Positions 1-5,943 of a DNA stretch of 7,612 bases are shown here, piece after piece. Within the stretch, counting starts at the first letter, position 1. Each line of letters starts with the position of its first letter. Source of the DNA: Rugosibacter sp. (lineage in GTDB: Bacteria > Pseudomonadota > Gammaproteobacteria > Burkholderiales > Rhodocyclaceae); assembly GCA_023257495.1 (NCBI GenBank), contig JALRCC010000222.1, forward strand, positions 1 through 7,612, written 5' to 3'. A model generated the notes under the pieces. It did no database searches, was not told where the DNA came from, and saw only the letters and a list, made by a program, of their open reading frames with translations. Both the position numbers and the translations under genes were made by a program.

Positions 1-16
1 GAAGAAAATTACTAAA

Positions 17-229
17 TTACTTCTTCGCTGCGTCGGCTGCAGGAGCAGCAGCAGGAGCTTCAGCGGCAGCAGGAGCAGCGGCAGGAGCAGCAGCCTCAGG
101 AGCAGGAGCGGCTGCAGGAGCAGCAGCAGGAGCTTCAGCAGCGGCAGGAGCAGGAGCAGCTTCTTCTTTTTTAGCGCAACCAGAGATAGCAAGAGCCAGC
201 AATGCAGCGATCAGTAGGGATTGTTTCAT
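17..229 (-). CDS. Small Ala/Pro-rich lipoprotein
   Basis: A 70-residue predicted lipoprotein of unknown function. Residues 1-18 form a lipoprotein signal peptide: Lys at position 2, a hydrophobic stretch over residues 5-15, and the lipobox I-S-G-C with Cys18 as the lipidation site. Ala at +2 does not match the Asp inner-membrane retention signal, so outer-membrane sorting is likely (inference). The mature part is a short charged stretch (AKKEE) followed by about 45 residues of almost only Ala and Pro with a few Glu, ending in DAAKK. It has no recognisable domain and probably acts as an extended tether or spacer in the envelope. The start is supported by AAGGAA 8 nt upstream (positions 243-238, minus strand). 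Similar short Ala/Pro-rich lipoproteins are common in Burkholderiales. The tail contains an exact internal DNA duplication, listed separately. It is probably a monocistronic gene. Confidence 0.8.
   Translation of the reverse strand: MKQSLLIAALLALAISGCAKKEEAAPAPAAAEAPAAAPAAAPAPEAAAPAAAPAAAEAPAAAPAADAAKK
34..139. repeat. 31-bp direct repeat inside the lipoprotein gene
   Basis: Positions 34-64 and 109-139 are identical over 31 bases, and the copies are offset by exactly 75 bp (25 codons). Both copies lie in the same reading frame and encode the same Ala/Pro peptide with one Glu (Glu32 and Glu57). The DNA between them is built from similar GCAGGAGCAG-type units. This looks like in-frame expansion by slippage or unequal recombination. 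Confidence 0.8.
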
Positions 230-317
230 GTGTTTATTTCCTTAACGTTAGGGATTATTAGGCCAATTGGTTTCGATCAAGACGAATAAAGGCATACTTC
301 AACTCGATCGGGTTGTG

Positions 318-348
318 ATTCTAGCATGATTTTTTTTATTTGTGACAA
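318..348 (-). promoter_or_regulatory. Probable sigma-70 promoter of the lipoprotein gene
   Basis: Read on the minus strand, an extended -10 element TGC-TAGAAT lies at 326-318 and a TTGTCA -35-like box at 348-343. The spacer is 19 bp, longer than the ideal 17, which the extended TG motif could offset. Transcription would start near position 311, giving an untranslated leader of about 80 nt before the start codon at 229. The 141-bp gap between the DUF7931-like gene and the lipoprotein gene shows no convincing terminator hairpin. Confidence 0.5.
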
Positions 349-370
349 GGGGGTTATCCCTGGTTTTTAA

Positions 371-874
371 CTACAAACCCGTAGTATTGAGTTTTAGGCA
401 GGGCAGAGATAGCGACCAGAGTTCTTCAAACCGCTGTTGCCACGGTTGAATGGCCGCTGGATCAGCTTGTATCAAGGCACATCGTGCGTGATCGATATGA
501 AAGCGACGCACGCCATGGCAAGCGTCAGCCAAAATGTGGGTGTCGGCAAGCTGGCGCAGGTTGTTCGGACTCTGGCGCACATCAACGGCATGAGCATAAC
601 GTGTCAAGAGATTCATCAGCCGTGGCATATGGCTATCCAGCAAATGGGTTTGGTGAATGACAATGCGTAGCTTCTTGGTACGATCTTCTGGAGACTGCTT
701 GCGCAAGAAATCAACCAGCTTGGCTAAGCGCTGGGGTTCTTGCAAGCGGAGTGCGGCCAAGTCACGGTCGAAGATGGCTAGATGATTTACAGCGCTATCA
801 AGTACGGTGTCTACTGCAGAGCGGTAGGTGCTTTCGCCGGTGAGTAGTGTGTATTGGCTAAAGGGTGTAGTCAC
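371..874 (-). CDS. DUF7931-like protein (PLD-like fold suspected)
   Basis: Short soluble protein of 167 residues without signal peptide or membrane segment. I relate it to the DUF7931 family of betaproteobacterial proteins from its layout: an early segment with I-F-D-R-D-L (near residue 36 from this start), a central segment K-L-R-I-V-I-H, and a C-terminal H-I-L-A-D ... R-R-F-H-I-D-H stretch followed by F-E-E-L-W. The end resembles the C-terminal part of phospholipase-D-like domains, but no complete HxKxxxxD motif is present, so catalysis by that mechanism is unlikely. Start choice: an in-frame GTG at 874 overlaps the roxA stop as GTGA, a classic translational-coupling junction. An ATG at 901 would also be in frame (176 residues, 31-nt overlap with roxA) but has no clear ribosome binding site. 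The gene almost certainly shares a transcript with roxA. Its function is unknown. Confidence 0.65.
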   Translation of the reverse strand: MTTPFSQYTLLTGESTYRSAVDTVLDSAVNHLAIFDRDLAALRLQEPQRLAKLVDFLRKQSPEDRTKKLRIVIHQTHLLDSHMPRLMNLLTRYAHAVDVRQSPNNLRQLADTHILADACHGVRRFHIDHARCALIQADPAAIQPWQQRFEELWSLSLPCLKLNTTGL

Positions 875-2019
875 GATGCGGGCCAGAGAAATCCATCGCA
901 ATAGGCTTCATACAGCAGGTTGATGACGTCATCAATGATGTGTTGGCCGGATGTTGCGTTGCGTGCTGACGTTATTTTCAGGGCACGGTGGTTGGCGAGC
1001 TCACGTATGAGCGGCTTCACGTGGGCGGGCATTTTCCAGCTTTCGCCATTGAGATAAAACTGGTTTCCCGAAAACAGCAATTGGCTGGCAGGGGCAAGTG
1101 CAACGCCCTTTCGCTTGGCGGCAGAGGCAAAGCGGGCTAGGGTCAGCGGATGCGCCGGTGGGTCAAAAAATATGTGGGCTTTGGGCTCGGTAAGCGAAGC
1201 CCCCAAGAAATCGCGTACCGTGGTGCGGTTCCAGCGGATGCTGGAAAGTATTGTTTCCACTTGATCGATCATCGCTGTGCCAATTTCAGCGGGATGTCGA
1301 GGCCTTTTAAGGTCAGGGTCGCTGTAACGGCCGGGCAAGCTCAGTCGTTCTTGCAAAAAGGAAAGAAACTGCTCGCCTAATTCCTGTGCGGTGGGTGCGC
1401 GAAAGCCAACAGAAAAAGTCATGCACTCGCCGACGGCGACGCCATCGTGCGCCCACTGGGGCGGCAGGTAGAGCATGTCGCCTGAATCCAGCAGCCATTC
1501 TTGCGTGGGACGAAAGTCCTTGATGATGCGAATGGGCAGGTCGTCGATCAGGGTTTTATCTTTTTGCTTACCGATGTGCCAGCGCCGACTTCCCAAACCT
1601 TGAATCAGGAAAACATCATAGTTGTCAAAGTGCGGGCCAACACCACCGGTATCTGTCGCGTAGCTCACCATCAAGTCATCCAGCCGTGCATGGGGGATGA
1701 AGTCAAAGCGCCGCAATAGCGCATCACCTGCCGCATGGGCGAGGTTGACGCTTTGTACCAATACAGTCCAGGGCAGTGCGGCACGCTTGAGTTGACGCAA
1801 TGAAAACGGTCCGTGATGCAGTTGCCAGCCATCGGCGCGAGTAATCAGGCGCGATTCAAGGTCCTCGCTTGTCGCCAGATTGAATAGGTCATCGCGGCGC
1901 ATGAGCTGGTTGATTTCCGGTACGGCACCGCGCACCAGCAAGGGTTTTTTTTGCCAGTATTCAGCAAGAAAATGCTCCGGCGTAATGCCGCCGAGCAGAG
2001 TAGATAGTTCAGGCATCAT
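871..2019 (-). CDS. roxA: Ribosomal protein L16 arginine 3-hydroxylase (RoxA/YcfD family)
   Basis: A 382-residue cytosolic JmjC-fold, 2-oxoglutarate- and Fe(II)-dependent oxygenase. In E. coli this family hydroxylates an arginine of ribosomal protein L16. The iron-binding triad is visible: H130-x-D132 in the motif G-P-H-F-D-N-Y-D and H191 in P-P-Q-W-A-H-D. An Arg 15 residues after the first His (in G-S-R-R-W-H) fits the 2-oxoglutarate-binding Arg. Length and spacing match E. coli RoxA (373 residues; H125, D127, H187 from memory). The N-terminal part carries the typical W-Q-K-K-P-L-L-V-R segment. A C-terminal winged-helix-like region ends in Y-E-A-Y-C-D-G-F-L-W. I chose the ATG at 2019, because 382 residues fits the family and it avoids overlap with divergent rlmD; a second ATG follows at 2016. 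No good ribosome binding site precedes it. The gene is followed by the DUF7931-like gene with a probable 4-nt overlap. Confidence 0.92.
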   Translation of the reverse strand: MMPELSTLLGGITPEHFLAEYWQKKPLLVRGAVPEINQLMRRDDLFNLATSEDLESRLITRADGWQLHHGPFSLRQLKRAALPWTVLVQSVNLAHAAGDALLRRFDFIPHARLDDLMVSYATDTGGVGPHFDNYDVFLIQGLGSRRWHIGKQKDKTLIDDLPIRIIKDFRPTQEWLLDSGDMLYLPPQWAHDGVAVGECMTFSVGFRAPTAQELGEQFLSFLQERLSLPGRYSDPDLKRPRHPAEIGTAMIDQVETILSSIRWNRTTVRDFLGASLTEPKAHIFFDPPAHPLTLARFASAAKRKGVALAPASQLLFSGNQFYLNGESWKMPAHVKPLIRELANHRALKITSARNATSGQHIIDDVINLLYEAYCDGFLWPAS

Positions 2020-2023
2020 GGGG

Positions 2024-2035
2024 TGATTATAATCA
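2024..2035. promoter_or_regulatory. 12-bp palindrome with TATAAT on both strands between roxA and rlmD
   Basis: TGATTATAATCA is a perfect palindrome in the 34-bp gap separating the two divergent start codons. Because of the symmetry, TATAAT reads on the plus strand at 2028-2033 (towards rlmD) and on the minus strand at 2031-2026 (towards roxA). It could be a shared bidirectional -10 region or a small operator. No good -35 box is seen at 16-18 bp in either direction, so the promoter call is tentative. Confidence 0.4.
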
Positions 2036-2053
2036 TCCGCTTTTTCAGAGCGC

Positions 2054-3355
2054 ATGATGACCATGGTCACGATTGAATCACTCGACAATGAAGGACGAGG
2101 CATTGCTCATGTAGATGGCAAAGTCATTTTCATCGAAGGTGCGCTGCCGGGAGAGCAAGTCGAGTTTTCAAGTTATCGTCGCAAACCGAGCTATGAACAG
2201 GCGACGGCGACGAAAGTGCTGCGTGCGTCAAGTCAGCGAGTGGAGCCGGTTTGTCCGCACTTCGGGGTTTGTGGCGGGTGCGCTTTGCAGCACTTGAATG
2301 TTGCTGCCCAAACCGCCGCCAAGCAACGCGTGCTGGAAGATGCGATCTGGCATATCGGGCGACTTAAGCCCGAGCAGATTTATCCGCCCATTGCCGGGAG
2401 CGCTTGGGGTTATCGTCATCGTGCAAGGTTCTCCGCGCGCTGGGTAGCCAAGAAAGGGGGGGCGCTGATTGGCTTCCGTGAAAAGCATAGTAGTTATGTG
2501 GCGGTGATGGATTCCTGTGCCGTGCTGCCGCCTGAAGTTTCCGCATTGATTCCAGAGCTAAAGCGGCTGATCGCGTTGATGTCTGAGCCGGAACACTTCC
2601 CGCAGATCGAGGTGGCCGTTGGCGAAGCTCATACTGTGTTGTTGCTGCGCCATCTTGCGCCGTTGAGTGGCGAGGATGAGGATCATTTGCGGCACTTTGC
2701 CGATGCGCATGGCGTGGTCTGGTATTTGCAGTCCAAAGGGCCGGAAACTGTCCAGTTGTTTTACCCTGAAAATTCGCTTTTTTTGACGTATACCCTGCCT
2801 GATTATGATCTGACGTTCCGTTTCTGGCCGACAGAATTTACGCAGGTCAATGCGGGTGTGAACCGTATGCTGGTGCGGCGTGCCATGGCGTTGCTGGCAC
2901 CGCAAAAAGGCGAGCGCATTGCGGATATGTTTTGTGGACTCGGCAACTTCACTTTGCCGATTGCTCGTTCAGGGGCGACCGTTGTAGGGATTGAGGGCAG
3001 TGCGGCGTTAGTGCAGCGCGCAGAGGAAAATGCTGTATTGAATGGGTTGTCTGAGCAATGCACTTTTGCGGTGGCTAACTTGTTTGAGGCGACTGACGCT
3101 AGTTTTATTGCGCTGGGCCCAGTGGATAAGCTTTTGATCGATCCACCACGAGAAGGCGCGATTGCCTTGGTTAACGCGCTGCCAGCAGAGGGCGGGCCAC
3201 AGCGGATTGTGTATGTTTCTTGTAATCCTGCCACGTTGGCACGGGATGCTGCCGTGCTGGTAAATGAAAAAGGGTATGTCCTGCGCGGAGCAGGAATTGC
3301 CAGCATGTTTCCTCATACATCGCATGTTGAATCGATTGCGGTGTTTGAAAAGTAG
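2054..3355 (+). CDS. rlmD: 23S rRNA (uracil-1939-C5)-methyltransferase RlmD
   Basis: A 433-residue SAM-dependent, iron-sulfur RNA methyltransferase (formerly RumA) that makes m5U1939 in 23S rRNA. An N-terminal TRAM-type RNA-binding domain spans about residues 1-57 ([11 protein letters not shown] near the start). The [4Fe-4S] cysteines are C67, C73, C76 ([10 protein letters not shown]) and C155 (M-D-S-C). The Rossmann methyltransferase domain shows D-M-F-C-G-L-G-N-F at 291-299, acidic E315 in V-G-I-E-G, D-P-P-R-E-G at 363-368, and the nucleophile C390 in Y-V-S-C-N-P. The terminal H-T-S-H-V-E-S motif supplies the base E426. The pattern follows E. coli RlmD (C81, C87, C90, C162; nucleophile C389, from memory). 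Three in-frame ATGs open the gene (2054, 2057, 2063) with only a weak AGAG at 2047-2050. It is divergent from roxA and ends just before a strong terminator. Confidence 0.96.
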   Translation: MMTMVTIESLDNEGRGIAHVDGKVIFIEGALPGEQVEFSSYRRKPSYEQATATKVLRASSQRVEPVCPHFGVCGGCALQHLNVAAQTAAKQRVLEDAIWHIGRLKPEQIYPPIAGSAWGYRHRARFSARWVAKKGGALIGFREKHSSYVAVMDSCAVLPPEVSALIPELKRLIALMSEPEHFPQIEVAVGEAHTVLLLRHLAPLSGEDEDHLRHFADAHGVVWYLQSKGPETVQLFYPENSLFLTYTLPDYDLTFRFWPTEFTQVNAGVNRMLVRRAMALLAPQKGERIADMFCGLGNFTLPIARSGATVVGIEGSAALVQRAEENAVLNGLSEQCTFAVANLFEATDASFIALGPVDKLLIDPPREGAIALVNALPAEGGPQRIVYVSCNPATLARDAAVLVNEKGYVLRGAGIASMFPHTSHVESIAVFEK

Positions 3356-3362
3356 CGGCAAA

Positions 3363-3390
3363 AAAAAGCGGCTCCGGAGAGCCGCTTTTT
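3363..3390. terminator. Bidirectional intrinsic terminator between rlmD and yccA
   Basis: The GC-rich core AGCGGCTC (3367-3374) pairs with GAGCCGCT (3379-3386) around a CGGA loop, and flanking A and T tracts extend the stem to 12 bp. On the plus strand the hairpin ends in five T and closes rlmD 8 bases after its stop. On the minus strand it is followed by an eight-T run, making it a good terminator for yccA as well. This suits the convergent arrangement. Confidence 0.9.
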
Positions 3391-3410
3391 AAACGTTTTT
3401 TGACGATATT

Positions 3411-3432
3411 GCGTTGCTGTTGCGTTGCTGTT
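3411..3432. repeat. Two tandem copies of an 11-bp unit
   Basis: GCGTTGCTGTT occurs twice in direct succession (3411-3421 and 3422-3432), followed by another partial GCG. It lies in the non-coding stretch downstream of yccA. No function is evident; a simple slippage product is most likely. The rest of 3391-3492 shows nothing recognisable. Confidence 0.7.
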
Positions 3433-3492
3433 GCGCCGTATTCGCTGTATCTACCGTATCACGAGCGCCGACTTTTTTGCCCTTTCCCCCTA

Positions 3493-4185
3493 TTAGTCGC
3501 GTTGGCCGCTAAGCGACATGAGTAACTGCAACAGGCTCACGAAGATATTGTAAATACTGAGATAGACGGACAGGGTTGCACTGATGTAATTGGTCTCTCC
3601 CCCACGCACGATGCGGTTGATGTCATACAGGATGTAGCCTGAAAAGATCACGATGGCGATAGCGGATATGGCGAGTGCCAGGGCAGGGATCTGAAAAAAG
3701 ATATTGGCAACGGCCGCGACCAGCATCAGGATCATGCCGACAAACAGAAACTTGCCGATATTGGAAAAATCCCGTTTTGTTGTCGAGGCAACGGTAGCGA
3801 GAGAAAAGAAAATTGCTCCAGTGCCACCGGCTGCCATGGCGATCAATGTGCCGCCGTTAGAGAAACCGATCGCCACTTGCAGGATGCGCGAGAGCATCAA
3901 TCCCATAAAGAAGGTAAAGCCAAGCAAGAGGATTACACCGATACTGCTGTTTTTATTGCGCTCAATCCCCCACATGAAGCCAAAAGCAATGCCCATGAAC
4001 AGGATAAAGCTGATGAATGGGCTACCCGCAAAAAAAGCAAACTTCATTTGCGTACCGATAAATGCACCGAGCACGGTAGGCACCATGGATAGCGCCAGCA
4101 GGCCATAGGTGTTGCGGAGTACTCGATGCTGGGTTTCAGCGCTTGTTTGCGCTGGGGCTTGGGTGTAGGTGTTCATGGTTTCCAT
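3493..4185 (-). CDS. yccA: Bax inhibitor-1 family membrane protein, YccA type (FtsH modulator-like)
   Basis: A 230-residue inner-membrane protein with about seven hydrophobic segments and no cleavable signal peptide. Features shared with E. coli YccA (recalled) include V-L-R-N-T-Y just before the first membrane segment, G-G-E-T-N-Y-I near the end, S-I-Y-N-I-F-V-S-L-L in the last segment, and a final R-D. E. coli YccA is both a substrate and a modulator of the FtsH protease and affects degradation of SecY. A similar role here is inferred from family. The acidic residue D in L-Y-D-I-N-R after the sixth segment may matter for the proton- or calcium-linked leak activity reported in other family members. 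The position where BsYetJ has a second Asp reads Ser-Ile-Tyr-Asn, as in YccA. Start: AAGGAA at 4200-4195 is 9 nt before the ATG at 4185 but directly abuts the ATG at 4194, so 4185 is preferred. The gene is convergent with rlmD. Confidence 0.9.
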   Translation of the reverse strand: METMNTYTQAPAQTSAETQHRVLRNTYGLLALSMVPTVLGAFIGTQMKFAFFAGSPFISFILFMGIAFGFMWGIERNKNSSIGVILLLGFTFFMGLMLSRILQVAIGFSNGGTLIAMAAGGTGAIFFSLATVASTTKRDFSNIGKFLFVGMILMLVAAVANIFFQIPALALAISAIAIVIFSGYILYDINRIVRGGETNYISATLSVYLSIYNIFVSLLQLLMSLSGQRD

Positions 4186-4194
4186 AGGGCACAT

Positions 4195-4200
4195 TTCCTT
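4195..4200 (-). promoter_or_regulatory. Ribosome binding site deciding the yccA start
   Basis: AAGGAA on the minus strand. It has zero spacing to the ATG at 4194 and 9 nt to the ATG at 4185, so it argues for initiation at 4185. A weak upstream promoter candidate is TGCACA (4264-4259), an 18-bp spacer, then TATATT (4240-4235), also on the minus strand. Confidence 0.55.
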
Positions 4201-4281
4201 TTTGTGGTGAGTAATAACGTGTATTCGATATCTAAATATAAGAATAGTTCATTTGGGTTGTGCAGATGATAAAGTGGAATG

Positions 4282-4320
4282 CGGTGCACCGACATTCATT
4301 TAATTCATTATCGGTGTCAC
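4282..4320. promoter_or_regulatory. Candidate operator: imperfect inverted repeat with internal direct repeat
   Basis: GTGCACCGA (4284-4292) and TCGGTGTCAC (4311-4320) are inverted copies that differ by one inserted base, separated by 18 bp. The left arm sits in a perfect 10-bp palindrome CGGTGCACCG (4282-4291). The A/T-rich centre holds ATTCATT twice (4294-4300 and 4303-4309, period 9). The element lies 74 bp before the aldehyde dehydrogenase start and about 96 bp upstream of yccA, so it could bind a regulator of either gene. No regulator gene is in the window. Confidence 0.4.
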
Positions 4321-4380
4321 GGTTTATCTCTTTGCTTTGCTTGGGATTCTACGGTATTTCCTTGGGCGGTTTTTTTCGTT

Positions 4381-4384
4381 AAGG
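4381..4384 (+). promoter_or_regulatory. Ribosome binding site deciding the aldehyde dehydrogenase start
   Basis: AAGG lies 9 nt before the ATG at 4394. This supports starting there rather than at the in-frame ATG at 4337, whose extra 19 residues are hydrophobic, unlike this family, and have no ribosome binding site. Confidence 0.55.
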
Positions 4385-4393
4385 CTTCTGCTT

Positions 4394-5854
4394 ATGATCG
4401 ATTCACCTCTTATTCCCGTGGCGGGTGGCTATATTGATGGCCATTGGTGTGCGGCTGATGGCGGGCAAACTTTCCCTGTGATCAATCCCGCGACGGGAAA
4501 TGTGCTCGCTCAGGTGGCGCGTATGGGGGGTAGTGAGACGCAGCGCGCCATAGATGCTGCCAGCCGTGCTATGACGAATGCCGCAAGCATTGCACAACGG
4601 CGTGAATGGCTCGAACGCATTGCGGCGGCGCTGATTAAACATCGCGATGAAATTGGTCGCATTCTTTGCCTGGAACACGGCAAGCCCTGGCGAGAAGGCA
4701 AGGCGGAAGTTGATTACGCTGCAGGATTTTTCACTTATTGCGCAGCGAATATGGATCATCTCAAGTCACGAGTGCTGGAAGAGCGCCCGCGTGGTTGCGA
4801 GTGGCGGGTGCTGTATCGTCCAGCCGGTGTGGTGGGCCTTATCGTACCGTGGAATTTTCCTATTGGTATGATTGCCAAGAAGCTTTCAGCTGCCTTGGCG
4901 GCAGGATGCGCAAGTGTTATCAAGCCGGCCTCTAAAACGCCATTGACAATGATTGCCTTGTTTGCGTTGCTTGAGCGAGAAGTGAGGTTGCCTGCGGGTT
5001 GGGCCAATCTCGTGCCCGGTTCGGCAAGTGCGATTGCTGATGCTCTGCTCACGCATCCTGATGTGGCTGTGGTGAGTTTTACCGGTTCGACTGAAGTGGG
5101 CAGGGAGCTCATCACCAAGAGCGCAGCACAAGTGAAGCGCATTACGCTCGAACTAGGTGGCAACGCACCGTATATTGTGTTTGCCGATGCGGATATGGAT
5201 AAGGCTGTTGATCAGCTGATGGCGAATAAATTCCGTGGCAGCGGGCAGACCTGTGTTTGCGCTAATCGGATACTTGTTGAACGCCCTGTTGCGGCTGAAT
5301 TTTCCAGGCGATTGACAGCCAGGGTCAATGCCTTGCGCCTGGGGGATGGTCTTGATGATGCAACCGACATCGGGCCGCTGGTGGATCGCGCGGGATATGA
5401 AAAAGTACGGCATCACCTGATCGATGCCATGGCAAAAGGCGCTCAGCTGGTGACAGGTGCGCCAGCCGGTGCTTTGCCCCAGCTGGATAAAGAGTGGGGA
5501 GGCTTTTTCCCGCCAACGGTTATTTCGGGCGTCAATCGCTCAATGGCTTGCTGGAATGAAGAAATTTTCGGGCCTCTGGTATCCATCGCAGAGTTTGATG
5601 ATGACAATGATGCGTTGCTAAAGGCGAACGACACTGAGTATGGGTTGGCTGCTTATGTGTTTACTCAGGATGCCGCGCGCGCTGAGCGCTTTGTCGATGC
5701 CTTGCACTTCCAGCATGTCGCCTGGAATACCGGTACTGGTCCTGCACCTGAGGCACCATTTGGTGGCATGAAGCAATCGGGCTACGGTCGCGAGGGGGGG
5801 ATTGAAGGTTTGTTCGAGTTTGTTGATGTAAAAACATCGCCGATGGGTGTTTGA
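4394..5854 (+). CDS. NAD(P)-dependent aldehyde dehydrogenase, succinate-semialdehyde dehydrogenase type
   Basis: A 486-residue cytosolic aldehyde dehydrogenase that oxidises an aldehyde to its acid. The length is close to GabD (about 482). All catalytic features are present from the 4394 start: N154 in P-W-N-F-P, the coenzyme loop F-T-G-S-T-E-V-G (231-236), the general base E253 in L-E-L-G-G, the nucleophile C287 in G-Q-T-C-V-C-A-N-R, and E390 in E-E-I-F-G-P. Q-T-C-V-C-A-N and the terminal F-G-G-M-K-Q-S-G-Y-G-R-E-G point to the succinate-semialdehyde dehydrogenase branch. R281, six residues before the Cys, agrees with one substrate-carboxylate Arg of human SSADH. The other expected Arg is Lys (I-A-K-K at about 160-163), and the Ser-containing loop before A-P-F-G-G reads T-G-P-A-P-E. 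The true substrate may therefore differ. It is the first gene of a three-gene operon. The following 89-bp gap shows no good terminator. Confidence 0.85.
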   Translation: MIDSPLIPVAGGYIDGHWCAADGGQTFPVINPATGNVLAQVARMGGSETQRAIDAASRAMTNAASIAQRREWLERIAAALIKHRDEIGRILCLEHGKPWREGKAEVDYAAGFFTYCAANMDHLKSRVLEERPRGCEWRVLYRPAGVVGLIVPWNFPIGMIAKKLSAALAAGCASVIKPASKTPLTMIALFALLEREVRLPAGWANLVPGSASAIADALLTHPDVAVVSFTGSTEVGRELITKSAAQVKRITLELGGNAPYIVFADADMDKAVDQLMANKFRGSGQTCVCANRILVERPVAAEFSRRLTARVNALRLGDGLDDATDIGPLVDRAGYEKVRHHLIDAMAKGAQLVTGAPAGALPQLDKEWGGFFPPTVISGVNRSMACWNEEIFGPLVSIAEFDDDNDALLKANDTEYGLAAYVFTQDAARAERFVDALHFQHVAWNTGTGPAPEAPFGGMKQSGYGREGGIEGLFEFVDVKTSPMGV

Positions 5855-5929
5855 ATTTGGCAGCAAGCTGCGCTGTATGGTTTTTTTGTAGTTCACTTAT
5901 TTTCGGCCAATGGAGTCGAAATTTTTAAC

Positions 5930-5938
5930 GGAGGAGGT
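5930..5938 (+). promoter_or_regulatory. Very strong Shine-Dalgarno of the DapA-like gene
   Basis: GGAGGAGGT includes AGGAGGT (5932-5938), a full match to the 16S rRNA anti-Shine-Dalgarno core, 5 nt before the ATG at 5944. It is the strongest ribosome binding site in the window and suggests that this middle gene is translated at a high rate. Confidence 0.8.
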
Positions 5939-5943
5939 TTGTC

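Noticed and set aside
437..670. 77-residue open frame on the plus strand
   Set aside because: It lies antisense inside the DUF7931-like gene, with no ribosome binding site and no recognisable protein features; it is a shadow frame.
2456..2462. Run of seven G in rlmD (and another at 5794-5800 in the dehydrogenase) as phase-variable tracts
   Set aside because: Both reading frames are intact through the runs and the enzymes are not surface-exposed, so there is no reason to infer phase variation.
2803..3306. 167-residue open frame on the minus strand
   Set aside because: Antisense to the well-supported catalytic domain of rlmD, without family features or a start signal.
3397..3492. Open frame downstream of yccA on the minus strand with Gln/Asn-rich composition
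   Set aside because: No start codon with a ribosome binding site, and yccA already ends in the normal family R-D terminus, so no frameshifted extension is needed.
3704..4108. 134-residue open frame on the plus strand
   Set aside because: It is fully antisense to yccA; its Pro/Met/Lys-rich composition mirrors membrane-protein codons. Not a gene.
4332..4360. TTGCTT, 17-bp spacer, TATTTC as promoter for the three-gene operon
   Set aside because: Only three of six bases match consensus in each box; not supportable without transcript data.
4337..4393. 19-residue N-terminal extension of the aldehyde dehydrogenase
   Set aside because: The extension is hydrophobic and unlike the family. A ribosome binding site precedes the internal ATG at 4394, which gives the usual length.
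5860..5887. Possible terminator after the aldehyde dehydrogenase: CAGC/GCTG pairing followed by a seven-T run
   Set aside because: The stem is only 4 bp with a 7-nt loop and lies 5 bases from the T run. It is too weak to call, and operon continuity is more likely.
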